A DNA stretch of 64,000 nucleotides. It comes from Streptomyces sp. RB17. Lineage in GTDB: Bacteria; Actinomycetota; Actinomycetes; Streptomycetales; Streptomycetaceae. The stretch lies in NCBI RefSeq assembly GCF_009604455.1, contig NZ_WEGL01000002.1, forward strand, positions 1-64,000, given 5' to 3'. A program made the position numbers and the translations under genes. The notes below the pieces were generated by a model. The model saw only the letters and a list, made by a program, of their open reading frames with translations. It searched no databases and was not told where the DNA came from. Shown here one piece after another: positions 35,599 through 44,302 of this stretch. Position 1 is the stretch's first letter. Every line of letters starts with the position of its first letter.

Positions 35599-36222
35599 AT
35601 GTGCGCGTCCCCCGCGGTGAGAGGTCTGCGTGCCGCGGTGTTCGCCGCGGTGTGCGTGCTGCTCGCAGCCGCCGGGCACGGGCTGGCCATGGGGGACATG
35701 CCACCGCTGTGGGCCGACGCGGGGGGTTTTCTCGTCGTGTTCGGGCTCGGCTGGGTCCTCGGCGGCCGGGAGCGGTCGCTGCCCGGCATCGGCGCGGCCA
35801 TGCTGCTCGCCCAGGCCGGACTGCACCTCGGTTTCGACGCCGGTCACGGGACCGCCGGGCGCGCCGACGCCCCGCGCATGGCGTCCATGCCAGGTCACGC
35901 CATGGCCGCGACGCACCCCCACACGGCATCGCACGCCGCCGCTCACCCCCACCTCACCGCTCACGCCGCCGCCGCCCACCTCCTCGCCGCCCTGGCCGCC
36001 TCCTGGTGGCTGCGGCGGGGCGAGGCCGCGCTCTGGTCGTTGCTGCGCCGGGCCGCCGCACTCGTCCCCGGCCTCATCGCCTGGTGGCGCGACACGCCCC
36101 TGCCCGTCCCCGCCGGGGCCGCCCCGTGCGTCCCTCCCGACCCCGCGCCACCCCGCCTGACCCTGCTGCGGCACGCGGTCAGCAGACGCGGACCCCCGGC
36201 CCCGATCCCGTACTCGCTCTGA
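35599..36222 (+). CDS. Histidine-rich membrane protein next to YcnI
   Basis: A 207-aa protein with about four hydrophobic segments, starting with a long N-terminal helix (AAVFAAVCVLLAAAGHGLAM). A loop at about residues 94-128 is crowded with His and Met (PGHAMAATHPHTASHAAAHP) and looks like a metal-binding stretch. It lies 39 bp upstream of a DUF1775/YcnI copper-binding protein on the same strand, so copper sensing, delivery or storage is a reasonable guess. ATG 35599 has AGGA upstream; GTG 35581 is an alternative. Not assigned to a named family. Confidence 0.6.
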   Translation: MCASPAVRGLRAAVFAAVCVLLAAAGHGLAMGDMPPLWADAGGFLVVFGLGWVLGGRERSLPGIGAAMLLAQAGLHLGFDAGHGTAGRADAPRMASMPGHAMAATHPHTASHAAAHPHLTAHAAAAHLLAALAASWWLRRGEAALWSLLRRAAALVPGLIAWWRDTPLPVPAGAAPCVPPDPAPPRLTLLRHAVSRRGPPAPIPYSL

Positions 36223-36261
36223 CCCTGAACGACTCGTCACCGTACGGAGATCGACTCACCC

Positions 36262-36984
36262 ATGTCCGTCATGTCTGCATCACGTCTCACCGCACGCCGC
36301 GCCGGCGCCGTCACCGCTCTCGCCGCCGCCACCGTCCTGCTCGCCGCCGGTGCCGCCTCCGCGCACGTCACCGTCCATCCCGAGAGCTACGCCAAGGGCG
36401 CCACCGACGGTGTGCTGACCTTCCGCGTGCCCAACGAGGAGGACACGGCCTCCACCACGAAGGTGCAGGTGTTCCTGCCCACCGACCACCCCGTCCTCGG
36501 CGTGCTCGTGCACCCGCAGGACGGGTGGACCGCCAAGGTCACCACCACCAAACTCAAGACGCCGGTCAAGACCGACGACGGCACCATCACCGAGGCCGCC
36601 TCCGAGATCACCTTCACGGGCGGGAAGATCGGTGCCGGGCAGTACGAGGACTTCAACGTGGCCTTCGGGCAACTGCCGGATGACACCGGGCAGTTGGTGT
36701 TCAAGACCCTGCAGAGCTACTCCGACGGCAAGGTCGCGCGCTGGATCGAGGAGCCGACCGGCGGCGACGAGCCGGAGAACCCGGCCCCGGTGCTGAAGCT
36801 GACGGCCGGAGACGCGTCCGCCGCGTCCGCGCCCGCCAAGACCGCCACCGCCACGGCAGCCAGGGCGGCCGACGCGAGCGACTCCACGGCCCGTGGGCTC
36901 GGCATCGCCGGGCTGGTCGTCGGTGTCCTCGGCCTCGCCGCCGCCGCGTTCGCGATCGTACGGAGCCGGGCCGCACGGTCGTAA
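36262..36984 (+). CDS. YcnI/DUF1775 copper-binding membrane protein
   Basis: A 240-aa secreted, tail-anchored protein. The signal peptide ends in AAGAASA and the mature protein begins AHVTVHPESY, placing a His at position 2 of the mature chain as in YcnI proteins, where it ligates Cu(II). The beta-sandwich has DUF1775 motifs such as ADGVLTF-like TDGVLTFRVPNEE and HPQDGW. An Ala/Thr-rich stalk leads to a C-terminal transmembrane helix (IAGLVVGVLGLAAAAFAIV). It would act outside the cell in copper acquisition with the upstream His-rich membrane protein. Confidence 0.88.
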   Translation: MSVMSASRLTARRAGAVTALAAATVLLAAGAASAHVTVHPESYAKGATDGVLTFRVPNEEDTASTTKVQVFLPTDHPVLGVLVHPQDGWTAKVTTTKLKTPVKTDDGTITEAASEITFTGGKIGAGQYEDFNVAFGQLPDDTGQLVFKTLQSYSDGKVARWIEEPTGGDEPENPAPVLKLTAGDASAASAPAKTATATAARAADASDSTARGLGIAGLVVGVLGLAAAAFAIVRSRAARS

Positions 36985-37023
36985 CCAGCGGTAGCCACAC
37001 GGTCGTCACCAGCCGCAGCCATG

Positions 37024-37063
37024 GGGAAGGGCCCGCACCGGCAAGCCGGTCCGGGCCCTTCCC
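37024..37063. terminator. Bidirectional terminator between convergent genes
   Basis: A 12-bp outer stem, GGGAAGGGCCCG with CGGGCCCTTCCC, encloses an inner CCGG/CCGG hairpin. It lies between the ends of the rightward ycnI-like gene and the leftward phosphatidyltransferase gene. Confidence 0.75.
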
Positions 37064-37081
37064 GCTGCCCTGGGTGTCCGC

Positions 37082-37843
37082 TCAGCGCGTCGCCAGCTCC
37101 AGCAGCTCCGCCCCGGCCGCCGCCTCCACCGAGATCCGGGAGGTGCGCCACAGCCACCGTACGTCCCGGCCGAAGGACCACAGCAGGGAGCCCAGGGCGA
37201 CGAGGACGACCGTGAGGTTCGCCAGGTGGGGGAGGAGCTCGGCGCCGGCCAGGAGCAGGGCTATGCCCTGGATCGCGGCGACGGTCTTGCGGGCGAACGA
37301 CGGCGGCAGGGGGGCGTTCAGCCAGGGGGCGATGCGGGCCGCGGCGACGAAGGCGTAGCGCATGCCGCCGATCAGCAGCACCCACGGGCCCAGCTGGGTG
37401 GACACGTACACGCTCAGGACCAGGATCAGGAACGCGTCTACCTCCATGTCGAAGCGCGCGCCGAGCGCGGTCGACGTACCGGTGCGGCGGGCCACCTTGC
37501 CGTCCACTCCGTCCAGGAGCAGGGCCACGGCCGTCAGGGCGACGAGCAGGGTCACCGGCGGCGCGCTCTCGAAGGAGTCCGCGACCAGGGCGGTCACTCC
37601 GCCCACCAGGGTCGCCCGGCCGAGGGTCACCCGGTTGGCGGGGCCGAAGGTGCGCAGGCTGGCGCGGTGCAGGGCCCGGGCCAGGACCGCCCAGGTGGCG
37701 AACGCGAACGCCAGCCCCGTCAGCCAGCCGGCCGGCCCCATGCCTATCGCCGTTCCGAGCAGGGCCAGCAGCAGGAGCTGTATACCCGCTCCCACAGCGG
37801 TCTCCTGCTGAGGCCTGCCGTCATACGTGTTGTTCAGGGCCAC
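37082..37843 (-). CDS. CDP-alcohol phosphatidyltransferase family protein
   Basis: A 253-aa membrane protein with about six hydrophobic segments. The active-site signature DG-x2-AR-x8-G-x3-D-x3-D is complete, spanning DGVDGKVARR and then GARFDMEVD. Such enzymes join a CDP-linked lipid or polyol to an alcohol acceptor, as in phospholipid or inositol-lipid synthesis. Acceptor unknown. GTG 37843 follows GGAGGG by 8 nt. It stands alone and diverges from the oxidoreductase gene with a 107-bp shared promoter region. Confidence 0.85.
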   Translation of the reverse strand: MALNNTYDGRPQQETAVGAGIQLLLLALLGTAIGMGPAGWLTGLAFAFATWAVLARALHRASLRTFGPANRVTLGRATLVGGVTALVADSFESAPPVTLLVALTAVALLLDGVDGKVARRTGTSTALGARFDMEVDAFLILVLSVYVSTQLGPWVLLIGGMRYAFVAAARIAPWLNAPLPPSFARKTVAAIQGIALLLAGAELLPHLANLTVVLVALGSLLWSFGRDVRWLWRTSRISVEAAAGAELLELATR

Positions 37844-37950
37844 CGCACACCCTCCGGCCGAGTGACAGAGTCGATCAACGCCGCGTACTGTGCGCGGCCT
37901 GTGCACTTCTCGGTACGTGAACAACTTCCCTACTGTTCAGGAGGATGCCG

Positions 37951-38940
37951 ATGAACCGCTCGGCCCGCGCGTTCTGGCTGCGCTCACCGGGCCACGGCGA
38001 GTTGCGCGACACCACCCTCGCGGAGCCCGCCGCGGACGAGGTCCTGGTGCGCGCCCTGTACTCCGGGGTGAGCCGTGGCACGGAGACGCTCGTGTTCCGT
38101 GGGGGGGTGCCGGAGAGCCAACACGCCGTGATGCGGGCGCCGTTCCAGGAGGGCGACTTCCCGGGCCCGGTGAAGTACGGCTACCTCAGCGTCGGCCAGG
38201 TGGAGGAGGGGCCGGATGCACTGATCGGGCGTACGGTCTTCTGCCTGTATCCGCACCAGAGCCGTTACGTCGTTCCAGTGAACGCCGTCACCGTCGTACC
38301 GGAGGAGGTGCCCCCCGCGCGGGCCGTGCTCGCCGGGACCGTGGAGACCGCCGTGAACGCCCTGTGGGACGCGGCGCCGCTGATCGGCGACCGGGTCGCC
38401 GTGGTCGGCGGCGGCATGGTCGGCTGCTCGGTGGCCGCCCTGCTGGCCCGCTTCCCGGGTGTCCGGCTGCAGCTCGTGGACGCCGACCCGGCCCGCGCCA
38501 AGACCGCCGAGGCGCTCGGCGTGGACTTCGCCACGCCCGACGGCGCCCTCGGCGACTGCGACCTCGTCGTGCACGCCAGCGCCACCGAGGCCGGCCTCAC
38601 CCGCGCGCTGCAACTCCTCGCCGCCGAGGGTACGGTGGTGGAACTGAGCTGGTACGGCGACCGGCGCATCACCCTGCCGCTCGGCGAGGCCTTCCACTCC
38701 CGGCGGCTCACCGTGCGCAGCAGCCAGGTCGGCACCGTCTCCCCGGCCGCCCGCGCCGGGCGTACGTACGCCGATCGGATGGCGCTCGCCCTCGACCTGC
38801 TCGCGGACCCGGCCCTGGACGCGCTCATCACCGGGGAGAGCGCTTTCGAGCAACTGCCGGACGTCATGCCGAGGATCGCCTCGGGCGAGATCCCCGCCCT
38901 GTGCCACCGGATCCGGTACGCCGAGACGGGCCTGACCTGA
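37951..38940 (+). CDS. MDR-family oxidoreductase (cluster gene 1)
   Basis: A 329-aa protein of the medium-chain dehydrogenase/reductase fold. The GroES-like N-terminal part has [14 protein letters not shown], and the nucleotide-binding part [18 protein letters not shown]. The usual catalytic zinc Cys (CxD) and GHE motifs are absent (SGVSRGTE, no GHE), so it is likely a zinc-independent reductase. ATG 37951 is preferred over ATG 37945 since AGGAGG lies directly before the latter. First gene of a seven-gene locus that also makes PTPS-, glycosyltransferase-, methyltransferase-, flippase-, creatininase- and cyclohydrolase-type proteins. Confidence 0.85.
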   Translation: MNRSARAFWLRSPGHGELRDTTLAEPAADEVLVRALYSGVSRGTETLVFRGGVPESQHAVMRAPFQEGDFPGPVKYGYLSVGQVEEGPDALIGRTVFCLYPHQSRYVVPVNAVTVVPEEVPPARAVLAGTVETAVNALWDAAPLIGDRVAVVGGGMVGCSVAALLARFPGVRLQLVDADPARAKTAEALGVDFATPDGALGDCDLVVHASATEAGLTRALQLLAAEGTVVELSWYGDRRITLPLGEAFHSRRLTVRSSQVGTVSPAARAGRTYADRMALALDLLADPALDALITGESAFEQLPDVMPRIASGEIPALCHRIRYAETGLT

Positions 38941-39051
38941 GAAAAGAGTGAGAGAGGGCTGAACGCGGGGAACCGAAGAGCCGTACTAGACGGCATCCCC
39001 CGACGGGTAAGGACAGGGGGACCAGACGCGTCGTACCTGGAGGGTCGTCCG

Positions 39052-39450
39052 TTGTTCAGCATCACCGTCCGCGATCACATCATGATCGCCCACAGCTTCC
39101 GCGGCGAGGTGTTCGGGCCCGCGCAGCGACTGCACGGCGCAACGTTCCTGGTGGACGCCACCTTCCGCCGCGAACAGCTGGACGCGGACAACATCGTGGT
39201 CGACATCGGCCTGGCCACACAGGAACTGCGCCTCATCACCGCCGAGCTGAACTACCGCAACCTCGACGACGAACCCGAGTTCGCCGGCGTCAACACCTCC
39301 ACCGAGTTCCTCGCCAAGGTGATCGCCGACCGGCTCGCCGAACGCGTCCACAAGGGCGCCCTCGGAGAGGGCGCCAAGGGTCTCGCCGGCATCTCCGTCA
39401 CCCTCCACGAGTCGCACATCGCCTGGGCGAGTTACGAGCGTGGCCTGTGA
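39052..39450 (+). CDS. 6-pyruvoyltetrahydropterin synthase homolog
   Basis: A 132-aa T-fold protein of the PTPS/QueD family. His14 (IAHSF) and His28 (RLHGAT) keep two zinc-ligand positions. At the places corresponding to the catalytic Cys and third zinc-His in the QueD-type block CGRLHGHS, the sequence is AQRLHGAT, i.e. Ala24 and Ala30. The C-terminal Glu motif (TLHESHI) is kept. The classical lyase reaction is therefore unlikely. A PTPS homolog of this type, SCO6650, has been crystallised from S. coelicolor. TTG 39052 has GGAGGG 7 nt upstream. Its stop overlaps the next start (GTGA). Confidence 0.88.
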   Translation: MFSITVRDHIMIAHSFRGEVFGPAQRLHGATFLVDATFRREQLDADNIVVDIGLATQELRLITAELNYRNLDDEPEFAGVNTSTEFLAKVIADRLAERVHKGALGEGAKGLAGISVTLHESHIAWASYERGL

Positions 39451-40628
39451 CCGGGGCGACCACGGAGCGGGCCCGGCTGGCGTACGTCCCGGCACAGCCC
39501 ACCACCGCCGAGAAGGCCGGAATCATCCCCATGTCCCTTCGCACGGTGAACTTCGTCGTGCCGGGCGGCGTAGACGACCCGGCCGCGCCCAGCGGCGGCA
39601 ACGCCTACGACCGCCGGGTCTGCCTGGACCTGCCCGGCTTCGGCTGGCAGGTCACCCGGCACGCCGCGCCCGGCACGTGGCCGCGCCCCGACCGGGCCGC
39701 CCGCGACCACCTGGCCCGCACCCTGAGGGACTTCCCGGACGACGCGGTGGTCCTGCTGGACGGGCTCGTCGCCTGCGGCGTCCCGGACCTCGTCACCCCG
39801 CACGCCGACCGCCTGCGCCTGGCCGTCCTCGTCCATCTTCCGCTCGCCGACGAGACGGGCCTCGCCCCGGCCGTCGCCGCCGACCTCGATGCCCGCGAAC
39901 GTGCCGTGCTGCGTGCCGCGCCCGCCGTCGTCGCGACCAGCGACTGGGCGGTGCGCCGGCTCGTCTCCCATCACGGACTCGCGCCCGAACGGGTGCATGT
40001 GGCCGCGCCCGGCGCCGACATCGCGCCCCTCGCGCCCGGCACCGACGGCGTCTCCCGCCTGCTGTGCGTGGCCGCCGTCACCCCGCGCAAGGGCCAGCAC
40101 CGGCTGGTGGAGGCACTCGCGACGGTACGGGACCTGCCGTGGACCTGCGAGCTGGTCGGCGGACTCGGCCACGACCCCGCGTACGTGGCCCACTTGCGGG
40201 AGCTGATCGCCCGGTACGGCCTCGCCGACCGGCTGCACCTCACCGGCCCACGCTCCGGCGCGGACCTCGACGCCACCTACGCCGCCGCCGACCTGATGGT
40301 CCTCACCTCCTACGCCGAGACCTACGGCATGGCGGTCACCGAGGCCCTGGCCCGCGGCATCCCGGTCCTCGCCACCGACGTCGGCGGAGTGCCGGAGGCG
40401 GTCGGCCGCGCCCCCGACGGCGGCGTGCCCGGCATCCTCGTCCCGCCGGAGGACCCCGCCGCACTCGCCGCCGAACTGCGCGGCTGGTTCGGCGAACCCG
40501 ACGTACGGCGCCGGCTCAAGGCCGCCGCCCGCGGCCGCCGCGCCGCGCTCGCCGGCTGGGCCGCCACCGCCCGCAGCCTGGCCGGAGTCCTCTCCCGGCT
40601 CCCCCAAGCCCCGAGGAGGGCGGCATGA
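39447..40628 (+). CDS. GT4-type glycosyltransferase
   Basis: A 393-aa GT-B fold enzyme. The donor-binding half contains [14 protein letters not shown] and the EX7E motif in [17 protein letters not shown], then [10 protein letters not shown]. The acceptor half begins [24 protein letters not shown], the Gly-rich loop of GT4 enzymes. It transfers a sugar from a nucleotide donor to an unknown acceptor, presumably the product of this cluster. The GTG start is translationally coupled to the PTPS homolog, and the stop is overlapped by the methyltransferase ATG. Confidence 0.88.
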   Translation: MTGATTERARLAYVPAQPTTAEKAGIIPMSLRTVNFVVPGGVDDPAAPSGGNAYDRRVCLDLPGFGWQVTRHAAPGTWPRPDRAARDHLARTLRDFPDDAVVLLDGLVACGVPDLVTPHADRLRLAVLVHLPLADETGLAPAVAADLDARERAVLRAAPAVVATSDWAVRRLVSHHGLAPERVHVAAPGADIAPLAPGTDGVSRLLCVAAVTPRKGQHRLVEALATVRDLPWTCELVGGLGHDPAYVAHLRELIARYGLADRLHLTGPRSGADLDATYAAADLMVLTSYAETYGMAVTEALARGIPVLATDVGGVPEAVGRAPDGGVPGILVPPEDPAALAAELRGWFGEPDVRRRLKAAARGRRAALAGWAATARSLAGVLSRLPQAPRRAA

Positions 40629-42013
40629 CCGCGCCGGACACCACGACGAACGGCATCACATCGATCCCGGCCCAGACCGGACCGAGGGGAGCGGGACCGG
40701 TGCGAAAGTCCGACGGCGAGCGGGAGCCGGCACGCGAGCCCGGCCGTGCGAAGACCGGTGCCCCGGGCGGCGCGGTGAGCCCGGAGGCGTGCGGTGCGGG
40801 GCAGGACAGCGCCGGTGCCGCGCGGGCGGGGGGCGGTGCGGAGGCTCTCGGCCGAGGCGCGGAGGTCGAGGCCGGGGGGACTCCGTCGGCCGGTGGGACG
40901 GTGGCGGGCGGTGCGGGGGCCGTGGGGCGAGGCGCAGCGGCCGGGGCCGTGAAGGACTGCGCGTCCGAGGGGACGACGGAGGCTCTCGGTCGAGGCGCGG
41001 AGGACGGGGCCGGGGGGAGCACGTCGGCCCCGGGGACGCGGGCGGGCGGTGTCGAGGGGGCCGGCGGTGCCGGGGACGGGCTGTGTGGCGCGGGCGAATC
41101 GGTCGTCGCCGGGGCCGGGCCCGTCGGCCGTCCCGGTGAGCGGGCCACCGTACGGCTGCGGGACGGCGAGGCGGCCGAGGAACCGCCCCGGTACGCGCCC
41201 GAATGGCTCAGGTTGCGGGAACCGGCCGACGCGGCCGCCCGCGCGCAGGGACTGCTGCACCCCTTGCGGATCCGGCTGGCGAACCTGCCCGGCCACTCCG
41301 GCGCGTTCGCCGTGCACGACCTGGGCTGCGGCACCGGCTCGATGGGCCGCTGGCTCGCGCCCCGCCTGGACGGCCCCCAGCACTGGGTCCTGCACGACCG
41401 CGACCCCTATCTGCTGCACTTCGCCGCCGTGGGTTCCCCGCGCTCCGCCGCCGACGGCAGCACCGTCACCGTCGAGACCCGGCGCGGCGACGTCGCCCGG
41501 CTGACACCGGACGCGCTGGCCGGGGCCTCGCTGGTCACCGCCTCCGCGCTACTCGATGTCCTCACCCGCGACGAGGTCGGCACCCTCGTCGACGCCTGCG
41601 CCGGCGCCGGCTGCCCCGCGCTGCTCACCCTGTCGGTCGCCGGGCGCGTCGACCTCACCCCGGCCGACCCGCTGGACGCGGAGATCGCCGAGGCGTTCAA
41701 CGCCCATCAGCGGCGCGGCGGGCTGCTCGGCCCGGACGCGGTCACCGTGGCCTGCGAGGCGTTCGCCGCGCGTGGGGCCGCCGTACGCGTGCATCCGAGC
41801 CCCTGGCGGCTCGGTCCCGAGGAGTCGGCGCTGACCGAGCAGTGGCTGCGCGGCTGGGTCGGCGCGGCCGTCGAACAGCGGCCCGAACTGCGCGACCGCG
41901 CCGAGCGGTATCTGCGGGACCGGCTCGACGCCTGCGCGGCAGGTGAGTTGCGGGTCGTGGTCCACCACAGCGACCTGCTGGCCCTGCCCAGGCCGACGGG
42001 CGGCGCGTCATGA
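40625..42013 (+). CDS. SAM-dependent methyltransferase with long Gly/Ala-rich N-terminus
   Basis: A 462-aa protein. The class I methyltransferase domain lies in the last 270 residues: motif I VHDLGCGTGSMGRW near residue 232 and motif II region HWVLHDRDPYLL. The first about 175 residues are low complexity, rich in Gly, Ala, Glu and Thr, with two diverged tandem blocks each starting EALGRGAE. Such a tail is unusual for a small-molecule methyltransferase. It overlaps both neighbours by 4 bp, so it belongs to the same translation unit. Substrate unknown. Confidence 0.8.
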   Translation: MTAPDTTTNGITSIPAQTGPRGAGPVRKSDGEREPAREPGRAKTGAPGGAVSPEACGAGQDSAGAARAGGGAEALGRGAEVEAGGTPSAGGTVAGGAGAVGRGAAAGAVKDCASEGTTEALGRGAEDGAGGSTSAPGTRAGGVEGAGGAGDGLCGAGESVVAGAGPVGRPGERATVRLRDGEAAEEPPRYAPEWLRLREPADAAARAQGLLHPLRIRLANLPGHSGAFAVHDLGCGTGSMGRWLAPRLDGPQHWVLHDRDPYLLHFAAVGSPRSAADGSTVTVETRRGDVARLTPDALAGASLVTASALLDVLTRDEVGTLVDACAGAGCPALLTLSVAGRVDLTPADPLDAEIAEAFNAHQRRGGLLGPDAVTVACEAFAARGAAVRVHPSPWRLGPEESALTEQWLRGWVGAAVEQRPELRDRAERYLRDRLDACAAGELRVVVHHSDLLALPRPTGGAS

Positions 42014-43608
42014 GCCCGCGGCCGGTCGCGACGGAGTCCGGCCCGGCTGACCTGTGCGTGTACGGCGCCGGCACGATTCACGCGCGCGTGCGGGGTGTGG
42101 GCACGGCCGAGGCGAGCACCCGCGAGACCGGCACCCAGATTCTGGAACACTCCTTCCGCGCGCCTGCGCCCACCCGGGCCGCGCCCGGGCCCGCGCGGCC
42201 CTCCGCCCCCCGGCGCCCCCGCTTCCGCGCCCTGCGTACGCACTTCGGGACCGTCGCCGGTGCGGTCATCCTCGGCGCGTTGCTGTGGCGGCTGGGTACG
42301 GGCGTGCTCGTCGACGGGTTGCGGCGGATCGACACCGCGACCGTGCTGGCCGCGCTCGGCATCGGCGTGGTCACCACCGTGCTCAGTGCCTGGCGCTGGC
42401 AGTTGGTGGCCCGAGGCCTGCGCATCCGGCTGCCGCTGGGCCGCGCCGTCGCCGACTACTACCGGGCGCTGTTCCTGAACGCCGCGCTGCCCGGCGGGAT
42501 CCTGGGCGATGTGCACCGGGCGGTCCGGCACGGACAGAGCGCGGGTGACCTGCGGCGCGGGGTGAAGGCCGTCGTACTGGAACGCGTCGCCGGGCAGATC
42601 GCGCTGGCCGTGTTCGCCGCGGCGGTGCTGCCGACGCTGCCGTCCCCGGTCCGCGCCGAGGCCCGCGACTTCGCCCCGCTGGTCGCCCTTGCGGTGGCCG
42701 GCGTGCTCGCCGTCGGTCTCGCCGTGCGCATGAACCGTGCGCCCTCCCGCCGGACCGGAGGTCTGCGCACCGCCCTCGGCGAGGCGCGCCAGGGCCTGTT
42801 CTCCCGTCGGGGCGGGCCGGGCATCGCGCTGTCCTCGGCCGTCGTCCTCGCCGGCCACGTGGCGATGTTCGTCGTGGCGGCCCGGATCGCCGGCTCCGCC
42901 GCCTCCGTCGCGGAACTGGTCCCGCTCGCGGTTCTCGCCCTGGTCGCCATGGGGCTGCCGCTGAACGTCGGCGGCTTCGGGCCTCGCGAGGGCGTCACCG
43001 CCTGGGCGTTCGGCGCCGCGGGGCTCGGCGCCGGCACCGGAGTGGCCGTCGCCGTCGTGTACGGCGTGCTGAGCTTCGTGGCGAGCCTGCCCGGCGCCCT
43101 CGTCCTCGCCGTGCGCTGGTACGGCGGCCTGCGCGCCGCCGAGGCCACGACGGACCCGGCCCCGGGTCCCGCCACGACGGACTCCGCCCCGGCCCTTGCC
43201 ACGACGGATCCCGCTCCCGCCGCCGCCACGAAGGACCGGCCCGCGCCTACCACGACGGACCGGGCCCCGGCCTCCGTGACGGACGGTCCGCGGCCCGGGC
43301 GCGACCCCGCGCCCGCCCAGGAGCCCGCGCCCGCCCACGACCCCGCACACAGGCCGAACTCCGCACCCGGGCCGAACACCGCACCTGGGCCGAACCCCGC
43401 ACCCGAGCACGGCAAGAAGGGCACCCAGCCCGCGCACGCCCCCGCGCCCGCACAGCACACCGCGCCCGCGGGGGACTACTCCCGCCCCGCCTCGGACATG
43501 AGCAGCGCGAAATACGGCTCGAAGGATTCCGTCAGGCTCGCCAGCAGTTCCTTTCCCTTTTCCGCCGAGCCCAGGGAAGGACGGCCGATGACGCCCGATT
43601 CGGTATAG
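42010..43608 (+). CDS. Flippase-like (LPG-synthase TM) membrane protein
   Basis: A 532-aa protein with about seven or eight transmembrane segments in residues 70-375, including the family motifs YYRALFLNAALPGGILGDV and LPLNVGGFGPREG of lysylphosphatidylglycerol synthetase TM-region (UPF0104) proteins. Relatives act as lipid or glycolipid flippases. A cytoplasmic tail of about 150 residues is disordered, built from Pro/Ala/Thr repeats such as TTDPAP and APGPN. The final 44 codons overlap the creatininase gene on the opposite strand. Membrane role with the glycosyltransferase is inferred. Confidence 0.82.
   Translation: MSPRPVATESGPADLCVYGAGTIHARVRGVGTAEASTRETGTQILEHSFRAPAPTRAAPGPARPSAPRRPRFRALRTHFGTVAGAVILGALLWRLGTGVLVDGLRRIDTATVLAALGIGVVTTVLSAWRWQLVARGLRIRLPLGRAVADYYRALFLNAALPGGILGDVHRAVRHGQSAGDLRRGVKAVVLERVAGQIALAVFAAAVLPTLPSPVRAEARDFAPLVALAVAGVLAVGLAVRMNRAPSRRTGGLRTALGEARQGLFSRRGGPGIALSSAVVLAGHVAMFVVAARIAGSAASVAELVPLAVLALVAMGLPLNVGGFGPREGVTAWAFGAAGLGAGTGVAVAVVYGVLSFVASLPGALVLAVRWYGGLRAAEATTDPAPGPATTDSAPALATTDPAPAAATKDRPAPTTTDRAPASVTDGPRPGRDPAPAQEPAPAHDPAHRPNSAPGPNTAPGPNPAPEHGKKGTQPAHAPAPAQHTAPAGDYSRPASDMSSAKYGSKDSVRLASSSFPFSAEPREGRPMTPDSV
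43147..43400 (+). repeat. Pro/Ala/Thr-coding degenerate repeats
   Basis: Imperfect repeats of about 15-36 bp in the flippase-like gene encode TTDPAPGPA, TTDSAPALA, TTDPAPAAA and similar, followed by PAPAQEPAPAHDPA and three APGPN-like units. They form its disordered tail. Confidence 0.6.
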
Positions 43609-44264
43609 GCGGACATTCCCACGGTGAGCAGATGACGACGGTCGTCAGCGGTGAAATCGGCGGACTCGTAACCAGGGCGGACGAATTCGGGATGAGCGTG
43701 CAGCAGAATCGAGGTCTCGATTTCTCCCGCGTGCATGTCGGTGAGCAGCGAGGTGTCCACCCCCGCCCGCTCCCGCGCCGTCTCCCAGTCCTCGGCGGCC
43801 GGGAACAGCGCCATCCGCTCGCCGCGCGCGGAGGCCTCCTGGACGACGTTGCCCAGAACGTAGTTGCCGCCGTGCCCGTTCACCACGACGAGCGCGGCGA
43901 CGCCCGAGCGGCGCAGCGACGCCGCGATGTCCGAGACCACCGCATGAAGGGTCACGGCGGAGATGCTGACGGTCCCCGGCCAGTCCGCGTGCTCGTGCGA
44001 GCAGGAGACCGTCACCGGAGGAAGGAGGTGCACCGGGTACGCGGCGGCGATCTCCCGGGCCACGGCACACGCGACGAGCGTGTCGGTCGCCAGCGGAAGG
44101 AACGGACCGTGCTGTTCGAAACTGCCTACGGGAAGGACGGCGACCTGTGCTGAAACGTCCGCCCCCCGCGTCCGTACCGCTTCGGTGGTGTCCGCCGGCA
44201 GCACGCCGTACGCCACGCTGTTCGTCTCTCCACCTGCCGCCGCACGCGCGCCCGAACCACTCAT
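43476..44264 (-). CDS. Creatininase/ArfB-family amidohydrolase
   Basis: A 262-aa metal-dependent amidohydrolase. The family signatures are complete: PVGSFEQHGPFLPLATDT (Glu50, His52, Asp61), EHADWPGT, VVNGHGGNY and DMHAGEIETS. Creatininase-family ArfB hydrolyses the formamide of FAPy in archaeal flavin/F420 biosynthesis, and MftE belongs to the same family, so members handle varied amides. Here it is divergent from a GTP cyclohydrolase II homolog predicted to produce FAPy, which makes deformylation of that product the leading hypothesis. The 3' end overlaps the flippase-like gene by 133 bp, convergently. Confidence 0.88.
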   Translation of the reverse strand: MSGSGARAAAGGETNSVAYGVLPADTTEAVRTRGADVSAQVAVLPVGSFEQHGPFLPLATDTLVACAVAREIAAAYPVHLLPPVTVSCSHEHADWPGTVSISAVTLHAVVSDIAASLRRSGVAALVVVNGHGGNYVLGNVVQEASARGERMALFPAAEDWETARERAGVDTSLLTDMHAGEIETSILLHAHPEFVRPGYESADFTADDRRHLLTVGMSAYTESGVIGRPSLGSAEKGKELLASLTESFEPYFALLMSEAGRE

Positions 44265-44302
44265 CGTTTCACGGCCTTTCGTCTCTGTTTAGGAATCAGA
44301 TC

